Shown: positions 23,179 through 38,847 of the stretch, piece by piece
How the letters are laid out: every line of letters starts with the position of its first letter
Numbering within the stretch: position 1 is the stretch's first letter
NCBI RefSeq assembly: GCF_030272615.1
Contig: NW_026728906.1
Location: forward strand, 310,001-374,000
Reading direction: 5' to 3'
Length of the DNA stretch: 64,000 nt
DNA from: Cryptomeria japonica
Lineage: Eukaryota; Streptophyta; Pinopsida; Cupressales; Cupressaceae
Notes under the pieces: generated by a model
Told to the model about the DNA's origin: nothing
Databases searched by the model: none
The model's input: the letters and a program-made list of their open reading frames with translations, nothing else
Translations under genes and position numbers: made by a program

Positions 23179-26155
23179 TATTTTTGGGCCAATTTGTAAT
23201 TCAAACTCGTTAATGAAGATGTTAACATAGGTTGACACCTAGTATGGTGGTTATACCTTTTGTAAATCTTTGAACCAATAGTAATAGTATTAACATAGTA
23301 TTGAATTATTTGTAATTGCCATGTATAACCTCATTTTGTGTGTTTTGTCACGTATGCACTATCCTTTAGTGCATTATCCACTTATACTTCTCAGTACATA
23401 ATACATCTGAGGAATTTTGTAGATAGAGTGGCAAGGGAAGAAGTTACATAGAAGTTGTATACTTCAACACTTCTCTTGTTTGTATTTATTTCTCACATTT
23501 GGGAGTCTTAAATTACACACTATAATTATTTTCTCGATATCCATACTTGCCTTGCTTTAGCTTTACAAACAACCTTATGACCACACATAATAAGGTCAAG
23601 TCATCCTAAAGCCCATACAACCTTGCATCCCTCTAATGACATGTGTGGTTAATAATCACATTCTAAACTGAATTAACAATAGCTTCGATTTTATGTCCAA
23701 CGACCATTAAGTTTAATTTAATCTAAATTGTTCTATTGATCTAGATTCTCCTTTAAATAAGAATAATATTTAAGAAGTCATAAACATATAATTTAATATT
23801 AAATTTTTTAAATACATAATTAATTATTTTAATATTATAAACTTTTAAAAGCAATAAATATTAATAGATAAAAATTTCAAAATAAATTAAAACAAATTAT
23901 TTTTAAAATTCAAAATATAATTTAAAAATAATAATATATAGAACTTTTTACATTTTTAAAAATACTAAAAAATCGAACTATTTCAACAATGAGGTTTAGA
24001 CCAACCATGCACTACAATTTGCAATCAACAAATAACAAATGGTATGAGCACTAAGTAATTCATCATATATCTTCGCATTTCTCCATCATAATCAGTAAAA
24101 TTCAATTAACTTTGAGAAGTAACAAGAACCCATGCAAAATGTAGAAAGACCGGACAAACATCCACCATATCTTCAACAAAACTTATGTATTAATTTCAAC
24201 AAGTCTTGGAAACAATCTCTAGCTTCCTCCTCCTACTCTACTTTCTAACAGTTCTGCTCTACTCTATTATCCACCTATTAACCTTTAAAAATGAGAAGGC
24301 AAACCTTATATAGAAGTCTTGATACAAATGAATGTCCGAGATTGATTTGAATTTAATGGCCGAGATTTAACCATGAAACCCTAATTAGGGCTAGTTATAA
24401 CAACAACCACTTTAACCAATGAGAAAACTACAACACTTTGGGCACATGTCCCTCTTTGAATGTGGATCAATGAGAAATGAGATTAGGTACATTGAATAAT
24501 ATTTGATGTAATGCCATATGTCACTTGCTCCTCCTTTGATGAGTTAGGTTCAATACACCTACAAGAACTGACTTGGCATCACTGAATTGGTCTATGATGA
24601 TCAAGCACCACCTTAGCTTGCATGTCTCCCTAGCAATATGTCGACACTCAACATCATCCAATTGCTTGATGTGATGGTTCATATTCTCAAATTGCATCCT
24701 CTTGAAAATCAAGTTTCTAGCTTTGATTAACTCTTCTAAAACTATTTATAACATGTAATTTTTTTCATATCAGTTATCTTTTTCTTGAATAATATTTTAG
24801 GAGATTGACAAAATACCTAGGTTTACATTTATTATACTTTTAGTATTGTTATCTATTCTTTCATTGTGGTAGATGTAAAATGTTTCTATCATAATTTTGT
24901 GGGATACATATATGACTAATCCATTACAATACAAGGAACATTTTGGAGCACCAACAACAACTACGTATTTAGACTTTGTTAGTGTATCTGAATGTTCCTT
25001 CTAGATAAATTTTAGAGTTGATATTAGCTTGTTAGGATGTTGGTTTCTTGGGATTCTATGCCTGTGTGTGATGACATTTCATTATATTAATTAAAATATT
25101 TCTAATTGATAGAGTTTCTATTTTATTTATGATTTTAATATACATATTTATATAATTTATAAAAAACTTTTCAATAAAATATTTAATATATTTATAAAAA
25201 TCTTTATCATAATAATGTATATTTAATTCAAATAAAAATTTCTATCTTAATTTGTTTTAAATTTAATGAAAAATAAATAAATAAGTATAAATTATTTTGT
25301 AATTTATGAAATAGGCTCATGACAATAACTGCATAGTTACTCTCTAGTTGGTATGATGTCAAAAAAATTAGATGCACGTAACATCATTTGGCTACCAGTT
25401 GGAGGAATTGTTGAAGAGATTGTATGGTTAATTAGTAACTTATATTTCATAAGTTTTATTTTTCAAAAAGCTTTGAATGAAACCTACACTAGATGTGTGT
25501 GCATGTAACCACCCAGATGATGGAACTTTACTACATTTTGTGTAGTATAATTCACGAAATGATACTTCATCATTAAAATATGTGAACAATTTTTAAAATA
25601 ACCAAATTGGAAAGAGCATAAACAATACGGGGGCAAAAAGAACACAAAATATGCACTAGGAACTATTATTGTCTTCCTCCATAAAAGCCTCCACAAAAAA
25701 GTGCTTGTAATAGGAATAAATCTCTGGAAGCAATTATTCTCATCCAAAATTCATGTAACAAAGATTCATAGTTGACAAAGGATCTTTTCATCAGCAATGG
25801 AACAAGGGACACTATAGCCTAAAAAGGCAAACGTGACTACCAAAATAAAGTAAAACTAGATGAGGCCATGAGGCAAAACAAAATCTCCACATGCCCTCTA
25901 ATGCTAGATAACTGGTCTAAGTGGTGCAAAACATGACCTTGAAGAACTCAAGTAACGGTAAAAAAAGGTTAAAAATTAGACCAAGAAGGAGTCTTGCGGC
26001 CTTGTAAATAGCCAAAATGACATTCATGCAAGGAAAAATTAATAGAGAAAGACAAAACAGTTTTATTCAAATTGTTCAAAATTCATGCAAAAATAGATAA
26101 GCAACATATGCAACTCTAAGATTGACCAAAAATTGATTTGATTTGACAATATTTA

Positions 26156-27359
26156 TGTTAACAACAGCCAAGAGGGAAGAATGAGAGGGGTGTGAATCAG
26201 TCTTCACCGGAATAACAAACTTTACCGCAAAACACAGATTTGATAAACTGCAGTAATAAGACAGATAAGAAAATTAATAGCACAACACACAACACTAAGA
26301 TTTTGATGCGCAAAACCCAGTTAAGCGAAAAACCATGGTGGGAACCTACCCACAGTAAGATGATACTCTACAATAGTATGTGAAAATATTACAATGAGGA
26401 ATGCACATGCATTCAGGCACACTGCCTAGAGCTCACTGCTCAAATAATATTTGCTCGGAAGGCTACAACCCTTAGGGAAGTCTCACTGACTCGCAATAAG
26501 ATTTGGACTACAATTCGAAAGAAATGAACGGAAAGAATAGCATCTCCAAATAGAATCTCACCACAAACTCAACATCGAAGGATACATCACATGTTCGCAC
26601 ACAAACCTCTCTCTGATAATGAAGACACAACATCAAACAACCAAATTACATGACTATATCACCTATATATATAATTTATCAACCTTGATAACAAGGTCGG
26701 CTAAACCCTCGACCCTCAATTAAAAAATTACATCACACGATACAAACACTGACCACCAGACCAATATAGTGGTTTACATAGCATAGCATGGTTCTAGGTC
26801 AAATTCCCAAACACATAACTCCACCGAAAATCACGCAAAGATCAATCGCAACACGCTACACCACCAGAAATGGTGCATAACACACAAATCATCACTGGTT
26901 GATAGAAACCACCAAAAACTCACACAACGATAAATACAGATTGCCAAAACAAATAGGACATAATTAAAAAAAATACCAGCAAGCACATTAGAATCATCCA
27001 CAATAGCTGCACCAACACTACTTTTCAAATCTTCATCGGTCAACGTCTGAAAGCTAAAGAACACAACCAATCAACAACGGCCAGGAAGAAAGATAACTTG
27101 CGGAGAACCAAATCATGATTCAACTGAAATTAAGATACACAAGACCTTCCCAAGAAATATCCCAAAATCTCAGCACCAGATCTGATCACACCAAAATATA
27201 CCAGAGGATATACCGAACTCTGCGAAACAGTGATCAACAAAGCATCGCTACAAACCGGATCAGAAAATCTTCCCAATCTGCAATCACCAGAGAAAATCAT
27301 AGGAATATGTTGACATCAATGACCACAACATATCCTAGCATGACCAACAATATCCAACA
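26156..27359 (-). mobile_element. Solo LTR, copy 3
   Basis: Same solo LTR with ATTTA at 26151-26155 and 27360-27364. I saw no difference from copy 2. Confidence 0.75.
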
Positions 27360-30300
27360 ATTTATGCCAAAACAACCACTTTATATCACTAGTTCAAATC
27401 AAATATCTATGCCAAAAGATCAGCCTATGCAAATTTTACCACACCAGAAAGTGCCAAAAAGCCAGCACACAAGGATCGGCTTTTTAATAAAATATCCCAA
27501 ACCTTTACACATGCAGATTGACCATAGTAAAATAATTGATCGTCTTATTAAAATTGAAGACAAATCATCTTTTAGCTAATTAAGCGCTTCCACTATCCAC
27601 ACAATAATGTGTTCCTAAAAAATCGCCCTACAGTAGAGCTTCAAATTTGTCAACTTGGTCTCCATGATCAACAATTTAATAAAAAATATATATAATTTAA
27701 AATACACTAATCAACCATGAAATAAAATCTCCTATTTTTATTTTATTATTTATACGATGAATTTTATAAACTTCAATTCATCGGGATTTTTAAAATCACA
27801 GTAGAAACACCTTCGGATTATCATGTCCTCACAAGAACACAAAAATATTATGGCACAAATCCACATTCCTTTCAGATGCTCAACCTCAATCAAAACCTCT
27901 ATAAATCTGCAGTCATAATTAAAATAAATTACAAACATGTGAGTACCAAAAAACTAGTGGAGCTCAAAAAAAGAAAATGCACAGATTGAGATGAATGATA
28001 AGCTCTTAATATCTTTGATCAACTTAGGGGTGATTAAAAATACATATCTAATACAGTTCCACCTATAATATCAGATGCTATCTAGAATCATGTAATGTTT
28101 CATGGATAAGATTAACATAACCAGGCATTATTCTAACAACTAACCATCTAGCAAACTTACATAGAAGAATATTCTAGTTAGAATATCATACACTAACAAC
28201 ACATAGCTTGAAAAATTGGCGTAGGCTATTTTGGGTTCATGGAGGTGCGAGCAAACGTTAATCTATAGTAAGTGAAATTGCTCAAACCCACAAAAAGGTC
28301 ATTTGGAGCTCGTCGATTTTGCACAAGTCACGAGTTTTCTCTTGCACAAGTGTTTATCCTTTTGTAGACTACGGTCTTCTTCAGCATGGTTTTCTATGTG
28401 GTTTTCTTCTATTTTTTTGTGTGTGCCTGGTTTATTCGTGTGTGTACCTAATGTTCAGATTGCTTTGGAAAACCAGGTTATTTCCCCTGTTGGTGAACTT
28501 TTAACTAGCACATTTTTCAAGGACTAGTGCACCCAACACCCCTATTTTGCTAAAATAGGCTCAACTGTTGAGAGATGAAAGTGGACCTTGTAATTTGCAT
28601 GAATCTAATTTGTTTTGTTGTCCCATCACAACAAAATGTTTCGAAAAGGTGTGAACTTCATATAAACACAACTCCCTTTCCCATTCTAGGAATCAATGTA
28701 CTCAATATAGAAAACCAAAAAACCTAGTCAATCAAGCATTCAGGGAGCGAAACGATAAAGAAGTCCCAATTTGATTATTCAATCATTGAAATATATGCTA
28801 TAGCAATTATGATCAAGTGTATTATGTAATTCGTACCTAAGATAAGGTGTCATCATTTCACCATTTATCATTTGCTTAGCCTCTTTTCTTGTGGGGGCAT
28901 GCATCCTATCTCATCATTATCATTGTTGAAGAGAGAACACTAATACGCGGTTTGGATAAGGTAATCCCTTATATGAAATAACCATTTCTCCCAATTTTCT
29001 CTATCTACAGGTCCAAATCCGATAACAAGAAAGTTAAAGAAAAGTAGACCAGACATTAGCAGGCATCACAAAACATTGATTGAACGAAAACCCTAAGAAC
29101 AGGGCACCCAGCAGTCATTGACCCATATTTTTAAGAGGCAAGTGATCAAATATTGTCGATTTCATTTTCGATCATCTCTCAATTTTCCCTCAACTTTAGA
29201 CACGGATCTCCAACGTTTCTCTCTAGTACAATTAGCTTCATATTACAGTCCCAATTTCCTCTCTATGTCTCCATCTCAGATATGTCTTACTCTTTCTATA
29301 TTTCATCTTGTATCTACTACATTCTATAAAACTTAGTCATTTTACCATTGTTAGACTAGTTCATCTATAGACACTTCACTGTCTCCATCTCATGCAACAA
29401 AAGGAACAGGAACCTAATTTCGTATCCCTTCCTTAAAGACAACAACTAGTCCTATTCTTATTACTAATTATGTTGTGTCAACTAAGATCTTCTAGCTTAC
29501 ATTGGTCAATCGTAGGATCTTGTTTCCTCCATTTCAAGGTTTACATTGATTTATGAGATGGTATGATTATATATGCTACATAAACCAACATTTTTTAAGG
29601 TATGATCCCATATTGTATTGGTATAAAATTGGTGGTACTGAAACCAACATTGATATAGAAAAAAATAGACATTTTTATTTCTAACGTGTTTCCATCTACA
29701 TCTTTCACTTGTCTTGCAATTGTGTACATTCTCATGTAAATACCAACGATGTTATACTCGCGCCCTTTTATGCTTCATACCATAATGTGACTCCTCTAAT
29801 TCCATAAGACCAGGAGTGCGCAAGGAGTGTAATGCTTCGTGTGGTTCATGTAACTAAACTCGGCTTCTATTTGTAGATATGAGCAAAGGTTGTGTTTTTA
29901 TCACTTAAAATGTGCTTTATATGTTTTCTTAAATGCTCACATATACATACTGGTGGCATAAAATGAAAGTAAGCGTGTAGGACTCAATAGAATATAAAAT
30001 AGTGACTAGTGATTTAGAACTTTCCTTGGTGTAACCCAATAAAAAATATTGAAAAGAATGGAGTTGTACCCTCATCTCTAGTATCAATTAAATGCAAGAT
30101 TCACAAGCCAACTTCTCAATTTGAGTCTTAAATACAAAGTGGACATTACCTAGCACTTATGTAATTTCGTACAATATTGTATTCTTGTGGAAAGAGCTTG
30201 CTTAACAATATGCTCGAGTTCTACGCTCATTGACTAATTCTCTCCAATGACAAAACTTATGTTTCCATGAGTTGAAATCTAGAATCTCCATTTCCAAGTG

Positions 30301-31354
30301 TTGCACCATCTTATTACTCGACGTTTTTCTTCATCCAAATCTATTGATTGATATCTTCATTATTTTATAGTCTCTCTTTTCAATGTCTTCCCCCAAGCTA
30401 AACTATGCAACCAAATAGCGTTCACTTCCTTGTCAACCTCAATCAAAACCTAGAATAAAAAACATGCACCTAGCTATCAAATATGGAATAAAATACATGC
30501 ACTTGTCTAAAACAAATTAGCACTTCCCTAAATAAATCATGTAGAAAACTTTCTCCAATACCAACCGATCGATAATCAAATCGAATATTCCATTCTAATC
30601 TCACCATCGCTGATTTTTGTTCTCTTCACTTATGTGCCGATCCAATGCACTATGCTACTGATGTGAACATTCAGAAAGCCAAAATTGGTATCTTCTACAT
30701 CTACACCTTCCACTTGTCTTGAAATTTTGTATGTGGTCAAATTTTGTGCCTACAATGTTATACATAATATTTCGCACCCCTTTGTGATTTATAACAATAT
30801 GTCACCCCTGTAATACCACAAGACTATTTAATAAAGAGTATGTTGATTGAATAAGATTTATGTATTTGAAATATGCTTCTTTTTTGTTGTGAGCATGTAC
30901 TATGTTTTTCATCAACTCAAGACATTATTGTTGCAGTTTCTTAAGAATTTGAGTATCTGCAGTAGTTGCATAGAATGAAAATGAGCAAGCTTCAAAGACA
31001 TAGGTTATATAGACATCGAAGGCATGAAAGAAGAGGTCGTGAAGCTTTAGAATGAACTGATGTATGAAGCTCTATTTTATTAGATCATTTATAAATGCAT
31101 GGGAAAAGTAGAAGATTATGATATTTGCAGATCTCACTGATAATGTATGAGTTATATCTATTATCTTATTCTTGATGGAAATGCGATTGCCAATTTCTCA
31201 ATATGACGACACTTTTATCTTCTTCGTATCAATCAACAAATACCTTGAGATATTGGAAATTATATTCAAAATGCGCTTACAACTTACCTTAAAATGTGTT
31301 ACAGCAAAGTGAAATTTTAATGTTGTCATCAAAGGGACAAAACGACATCAATAT

Positions 31355-31574
31355 TTAATTTTCAATCTTTGGAATATGATGAGGACATACTGATGTCCAA
31401 AACAGATGCTATGAATGGCACAAGAGGACGCCAATAACCCTAAAATGATAGTTTTATTCAACGGTTAATTTTCAATCTTTGGAATATGATGAGGACATGC
31501 TGATGTCCAAAACAGATGCTATGAATGGCACAAGAGGACGCCAATAACCCTAAAATGATAGTTTTATTCAACGG
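31355..31574 (-). terminator. 110-bp tandem duplication with two poly(A) signals, copy 3
   Basis: Same arrangement downstream of the third germin-like gene, with no difference seen. Confidence 0.65.
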
Positions 31575-31631
31575 TGAGAAAAAAGAATTGGGAAAGACGG
31601 TCTTCATTGGGAGACCTCTTGTTTGTTTTGT

Positions 31632-32392
31632 TTAGTATGCGAATTTCTTTTGAATGTAATTCACCAGTTCCTGGGTGATGCGGAAGGCCTTGCTCAAAAC
31701 GGAATCGGGGAGAGGGGGATTCGCCGCAAACAGAGAATTGGCGATTGTCTGAACTCCGGGAAACTGGCTGCTCAATCCAGCTATGGCCACTGCATTTTCA
31801 TGCCCCACATTCTGCTGGAAATGAACAAGTGCCTTTGGAAACACAAACACATCTCCCTTCTCCAAAGTTTTGCTGAAAAATTTGTTGCTGGTGTCAATGA
31901 AACCCACAAGAAGCTGGCCTTCCAGTAAAACAAGAACTTCGGTGGCTCTTGGGTGTGTGTGAGGAGGATTTATTCCACCCACTGCGTAGTCGATGCGGAC
32001 CAACGATATTCCAAACGTATTGAGGCCTGGTATCTGTTTAACGTTCGCCATCGTTACGTTGGAGCCCACATCATTGTCGGTGTTCCCTGCCTGCCCAAGT
32101 CCCCGGAAGAAGAAATCGTTTGCTGAAACTTGCATTGGGTCTTTGCAAACGAACCCGTTCACCAAAACTGTTTAAAACAAGATCAAATCAATCTGTCTGT
32201 TAGTAACTCGACTCGTCTAATAAGCAAATCATTATCATTGTTTATGTATAAATATTCTCACTCACCGTTGCTTTCCTCATCTGCAACGCAGAAATCTTGC
32301 AAGGGATCCGGATCCCCTGCCATGACCCTGTCGCTGTAACAGCATATCAACAGAAAAAGTCCCAACGTGAAGTAAATCATGCGGTTAGCCAT
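31632..32392 (-). CDS. Germin-like protein (secreted cupin), copy 3
   Basis: Exons 32392-32266 and 32167-31632 encode the same protein as copies 1 and 2. No coding, splice-site or proximal promoter change was seen. The nearest variant is T at 32928, about 536 bp upstream of the start codon, shared with copy 4 only and not in a motif that I recognise. Confidence 0.94.
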
Positions 32393-32455
32393 TGTAATAG
32401 AAACGCAGACACAAGAGATCAGGATATGAATGTCTATTACAAACCCATTACACGC

Positions 32456-32555
32456 TTTATATAGCCCAAACCATAACTCTCCGCAAAGACTAATTCATCT
32501 TGACTCCGTATATTTCACGGATCCTTCCAGAGTTGTTGCTCTTTTCCTTACGTCA
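32456..32555 (-). promoter_or_regulatory. Core promoter of germin-like copy 3
   Basis: Same TATA box (32463-32456), TTGACT and TGACGTAA, with no difference seen. Confidence 0.65.
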
Positions 32556-35203
32556 CACTAAGTCTTACTGCATGTGGTTGTCTCGCCTGCTACCGCAGAT
32601 GTATTCTCACCATCCTTTCATTAACGTTGAAATTTTCTATCTTCTCCCTGCCCTGCTGCGTATGCCTATCTCAAGATCAACTTACCTCCTGCCTTACACG
32701 TATTCTCGCCATCGCCATCATTTTAGTAATGTGGAATTGTTTAGACTTAATTGGAACGGTGGGCTTCTTCAAAGGAAACAATATATAAATCTTTCTCCAC
32801 CGTGGGAGAATCGGTATGAGAGGAAAGTTTCTTTCTTGGAGTTGGATATTGGCCTAAAGACTGTCCATGCTTTGTACCCTTTTTCAATGAGATTTTTATC
32901 TCTCGTCATTTAAATTAATTTATGTTATTCAATGTTTATTTCTCAGATTGTCTATGTTCTAGGACAGAAAAACATTGCTCAAAATAACTTATGTTCATTT
33001 ACTTTACATTGAATGCGTTGATTAGAATATCTATTTCACATCCATCTACAATTTTGAAGTCAAGTAGGTGTATTACTTTTCTTTAGCAGTTTTGGAGACC
33101 TAAATTATAGGTTTAAGACAACATATGCAAACATAAGAACCAATTTATGGAGGATAAATGTATAAGAAGATAGATTTTGGAGAGGTATTCTACAAGAAAA
33201 AAAACTTTTTGGTGGTGTTGAGAATCCCATCTTGGAAGAGACCATGTTGTCCAAGGGATCTAGTATTTAGAATTATTTAAGATCGTTTTATTTTTCCAAA
33301 CCCTAGAGGGTAGATGGGTAGCGGAAATAGAATCCGGTTTTGACATTACAATTCACTAGAATCCATCACCTCTATAAGATATAACCTTATTAAGACGTTG
33401 ATGTCTGATTTTCAGAATGTCATGGGTGAGTAGTTTGAATGCATCTTGAACTACCTTGGGTCAAGGTACAACAGTGACTAAAAATCGTACCGCTTCCAAT
33501 ACTCATAACTATAATGAATGTAAACCGCGATATTTTAGAGAAAAGAGCCTTCATTCTCAAACTGTTGATGGGTGCGAAAACATTGCTCACGTTGCGTTGA
33601 GTGCGTTGCTTAGATTGTCTCTTTCACATCCATCTACAGTTGAACTCGGCCAAAATTTAATCTTTAGGTGAGTGTGTTGTTGTAAATGAAGTGCATTGTT
33701 GTAAATGAAGTAGGTGTCTTTTCTAGCAGTTTTGGAGATCAAAATTTTACCTTTAGGTGAGTGAATTCTCTTTAATAAAGTAGGTTTACTACTTTTTCTA
33801 ATGTTTGAGATCTGTCTATTTCCATTTTTCAACACCAAAACTTTTCGTCCAGTTGACTGCATTGTCCTCTCGATTCTCCTTTTAACAAAGTACATACAGT
33901 TGATTTAGATGATTTATTTTTTATTATTTTTGTGAGATATATGTTTATTTAATATTTTTTTTAACTTAATGTTTTGATGAATTAGTTGTTTGGGGTAACT
34001 AAATAGGAAAATATAATATTAAAGATTATTTTTTTCCTCTTACTTCAATCAAATATATGAGAAAAGTATTTCATATTGATTAGACATTTCATTTTATTTA
34101 TTTTTATTTATATTGATTGAATTTTCTTTTCTTTTATATCAAATAATATGACAATTATAAATAGTTTATAAAAAATATTCAATTTGAGAAGTAAAAAATG
34201 CGTTAAAAGTGATATATTGGGATGATTCTTGGTTGGGAAACGTTTAGTTCCATGATCCCTTGTTTACCTATCAAGAATTATCTTTTTACTCTCTTTGGAT
34301 AAGGGTGGCTAACTAATGAACTTTCTACAATTAAGAAATCAAAGTGATCAACAATCGAATATAAGGAACAAATAGAGTGAGAGGGGGAATAAAATTCTAC
34401 ACCTGATCGATTCATGATTATAATAAGTGGTTCATATTATAGAAGAGCAAGTCAATAAAACAGTTTGGTCATATTTTACGCTAGTATAATCTCAGTTTTC
34501 TTGATAACTACTCGAGTACATTTTTTTTTAATATCTCTCATAGGTTTTACCTTGTCTTTCATACCACACTCACAATCTCCAATTCCCCATTGAGTTTCCA
34601 CAAATGACTAATACGAAAGGTAAATCTACATCCATGTAAGAGCATGGACACCGGGAGTGATCTAATATTGGATGCAATTAAGTGAGGAATATTTTTTGAA
34701 TGAATCCCTATACTTTTGGACCCTTTAATGACATGGTTTGCATAAGTAAGAAAATGTTTATTAATGTAGAGAGCATGGTTTTAGGTACTTTTCTATGTGG
34801 AGGTGATACAAATAGGCATGGGTAGCCTATGCGGTTACAGATGATTGTGGTTCTTCCATCAACGCTATTCTCTTTTTTATTGAATGATATGGTGTAATAG
34901 AATAGTCAAGAATATACAACTAGCAATTGCACCTTGGTGTGCAATATGTACGCCGAATAGATGTGGAATGATTATTAAAAAAAATTGATCTATTTTTTCA
35001 TATATTTGTGCAACACGTGAGATAAATTAGCAAACCATTTAGTAAATGATATTATTTATTCAACAAAGGTCTCAACATTTGAAAAAATTATAGATCCAAA
35101 TCAACTATGCATCTACTTAAACGGACAAATGCAATCAAACAAAACCCTTAAACCGGGAATATAATCGAGTTCCATTACCAATATTCTTATGTTTTGTTTG
35201 AAA

Positions 35204-35870
35204 TAGGGAGAGAAGGAGAGAGGGAGATATAGGGATATAAAGAGAGAGATAGAGGAGGAAGAGTGAGGGAAAGATAAAGGAGTGAGGAGATAGAGTTAGG
35301 CGATAAATATAGAGAGGAAGATAGAGATCGAGATTGATATAGATATGGAGAAGAATAGGGATATGGATATGAGAGGAAGAGATAAAGAGAGAGGAGAGAG
35401 AAATAGATAGAGATAGAAGAGATAAATATATAGAGAGGGGGAGAGAGAATGAGCGAGGGATAACTTTGAATCAATTGTGCATTCATTAATACAAACCAAA
35501 CATAAGTGAAAGAAAACCTTTCAATCAAAAGATAATTGAACTCCATTACCAATAGGCTCATGTTATGTTTGCAATAGTGAGAGGGGAGATATGAATAGAT
35601 AAAGAGAGCGAGACATGTCTGGAGATAGGGTGACAGAGGAAGAGAGAGCTAGAGATGGGAATGAAGAGAGGGAGGTGGCAAAGAAATAGATGGTTAAAGA
35701 GAGTGAGACGTGCCTAGATAGAGTGAGAGAGGATGAAAAGGACAAATAAAGAGAGATATAGTTGTAGAGGGATAAGGAGAAATTAAGATAAAGATTAGGA
35801 GATAGAAACGGATAGAAAAGAAGAGATACAAAGATACAAAAGGGGAGAGAGAGAGAGAGGGAGGGAGGGA
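35204..35870. repeat. Two GA-rich purine blocks, copy 3
   Basis: Same two blocks with the same length. A at 35856 agrees with copies 1 and 2. Confidence 0.85.
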
Positions 35871-38847
35871 TATTTTTGGGCCAATTTGTAATTCAAACTC
35901 GTTAATGAAGATGTTAACATAGGTTGACACCTAGTATGGTGGTTATACCTTTTGTAAATCTTTGAACCAATAGTAATAGTATTAACATAGTATTGAATTA
36001 TTTGTAATTGCCATGTATAACCTCATTTTGTGTGTTTTGTCACGTATGCACTATCCTTTAGTGCATTATCCACTTATACTTCTCAGTACATAATACATCT
36101 GAGGAATTTTGTAGATAGAGTGGCAAGGGAAGAAGTTACATAGAAGTTGTATACTTCAACACTTCTCTTGTTTGTATTTATTTCTCACATTTGGGAGTCT
36201 TAAATTACACACTATAATTATTTTCTCGATATCCATACTTGCCTTGCTTTAGCTTTACAAACAACCTTATGACCACACATAATAAGGTCAAGTCATCCTA
36301 AAGCCCATACAACCTTGCATCCCTCTAATGACATGTGTGGTTAATAATCACATTCTAAACTGAATTAACAATAGCTTCGATTTTATGTCCAACGACCATT
36401 AAGTTTAATTTAATCTAAATTGTTCTATTGATCTAGATTCTCCTTTAAATAAGAATAATATTTAAGAAGTCATAAACATATAATTTAATATTAAATTTTT
36501 TAAATACATAATTAATTATTTTAATATTATAAACTTTTAAAAGCAATAAATATTAATAGATAAAAATTTCAAAATAAATTAAAACAAATTATTTTTAAAA
36601 TTCAAAATATAATTTAAAAATAATAATATATAGAACTTTTTACATTTTTAAAAATACTAAAAAATCGAACTATTTCAACAATGAGGTTTAGACCAACCAT
36701 GCACTACAATTTGCAATCAACAAATAACAAATGGTATGAGCACTAAGTAATTCATCATATATCTTCGCATTTCTCCATCATAATCAGTAAAATTCAATTA
36801 ACTTTGAGAAGTAACAAGAACCCATGCAAAATGTAGAAAGACAGCACAAACATCCACCATATCTTCAACAAAACTTATGTATTAATTTCAACAAGTCTTG
36901 GAAACAATCTCTAGCTTCCTCCTCCTACTCTACTTTCTAACAGTTCTGCTCTACTCTATTATCCACCTATTAACCTTTAAAAATGAGAAGGCAAACCTTA
37001 TATAGAAGTCTTGATACAAATGAATGTCCGAGATTGATTTGAATTTAATGGCCGAGATTTAACCATGAAACCCTAATTAGGGCTAGTTATAACAACAACC
37101 ACTTTAACCAATGAGAAAACTACAACACTTTGGGCACATGTCCCTCTTTGAATGTGGATCAATGAGAAATGAGATTAGGTACATTGAATAATATTTGATG
37201 TAATGCCATATGTCACTTGCTCCTCCTTTGATGAGTTAGGTTCAATACACCTACAAGAACTGACTTGGCATCACTGAATTGGTCTATGATGATCAAGCAC
37301 CACCTTAGCTTGCATGTCTCCCTAGCAATATGTCGACACTCAACATCATCCAATTGCTTGATGTGATGGTTCATATTCTCAAATTGCATCCTCTTGAAAA
37401 TCAAGTTTCTAGCTTTGATTAACTCTTCTAAAACTATTTATAACATGTAATTTTTTTCATATCAGTTATCTTTTTCTTGAATAATATTTTAGGAGATTGA
37501 CAAAATACCTAGGTTTACATTTATTATACTTTTAGTATTGTTATCTATTCTTTCATTGTGGTAGATGTAAAATGTTTCTATCATAATTTTGTGGGATACA
37601 TATATGACTAATCCATTACAATACAAGGAACATTTTGGAGCACCAACAACAACTACGTATTTAGACTTTGTTAGTGTATCTGAATGTTCCTTCTAGATAA
37701 ATTTTAGAGTTGATATTAGCTTGTTAGGATGTTGGTTTCTTGGGATTCTATGCCTGTGTGTGATGACATTTCATTATATTAATTAAAATATTTCTAATTG
37801 ATAGAGTTTCTATTTTATTTATGATTTTAATATACATATTTATATAATTTATAAAAAACTTTTCAATAAAATATTTAATATATTTATAAAAATCTTTATC
37901 ATAATAATGTATATTTAATTCAAATAAAAATTTCTATCTTAATTTGTTTTAAATTTAATGAAAAATAAATAAATAAGTATAAATTATTTTGTAATTTATG
38001 AAATAGGCTCATGACAATAACTGCATAGTTACTCTCTAGTTGGTATGATGTCAAAAAAATTAGATGCACGTAACATCATTTGGCTACCAGTTGGAGGAAT
38101 TGTTGAAGAGATTGTATGGTTAATTAGTAACTTATATTTCATAAGTTTTATTTTTCAAAAAGCTTTGAATGAAACCTACACTAGATGTGTGTGCATGTAA
38201 CCACCCAGATGATGGAACTTTACTACATTTTGTGTAGTATAATTCACGAAATGATACTTCATCATTAAAATATGTGAACAATTTTTAAAATAACCAAATT
38301 GGAAAGAGCATAAACAATACGGGGGCAAAAAGAACACAAAATATGCACTAGGAACTATTATTGTCTTCCTCCATAAAAGCCTCCACAAAAAAGTGCTTGT
38401 AATAGGAATAAATCTCTGGAAGCAATTATTCTCATCCAAAATTCATGTAACAAAGATTCATAGTTGACAAAGGATCTTTTCATCAGCAATGGAACAAGGG
38501 ACACTATAGCCTAAAAAGGCAAACGTGACTACCAAAATAAAGTAAAACTAGATGAGGCCATGAGGCAAAACAAAATCTCCACATGCCCTCTAATGCTAGA
38601 TAACTGGTCTAAGTGGTGCAAAACATGACCTTGAAGAACTCAAGTAACGGTAAAAAAAGGTTAAAAATTAGACCAAGAAGGAGTCTTGCGGCCTTGTAAA
38701 TAGCCAAAATGACATTCATGCAAGGAAAAATTAATAGAGAAAGACAAAACAGTTTTATTCAAATTGTTCAAAATTCATGCAAAAATAGATAAGCAACATA
38801 TGCAACTCTAAGATTGACCAAAAATTGATTTGATTTGACAATATTTA

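Larger units (their letters stand above)
12693..25384. repeat. Tandem unit, copy 2 (12,692 bp)
   Basis: Second full copy, with no length change. I found no variant private to this copy. With copy 1 it shares T at 22237 and the pair C/G at 24151 and 24153, where copies 3-5 differ. The stretches without a gene (12693-13463, 14673-18662, 19864-22511, 23179-25384) hold what the matching stretches of copy 1 hold, shifted by 12,692. Confidence 0.97.
25385..38076. repeat. Tandem unit, copy 3 (12,692 bp)
   Basis: Third full copy, intermediate between the two ends of the array. It matches copies 1-2 at 26191, 28874, 28914, 34325 and 35856 (unit sites 807, 3490, 3530, 8941, 10472). It matches copies 4-5 at 34929, 36843 and 36845 (unit sites 9545, 11459, 11461). 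It shares T at 32928 (unit site 7544) only with copy 4. Private variants are A at 33831 (a CpG transition) and T at 34903. Stretches without a gene (25385-26155, 27365-31354, 32556-35203, 35871-38076) match copy 1 shifted by 25,384. Confidence 0.97.
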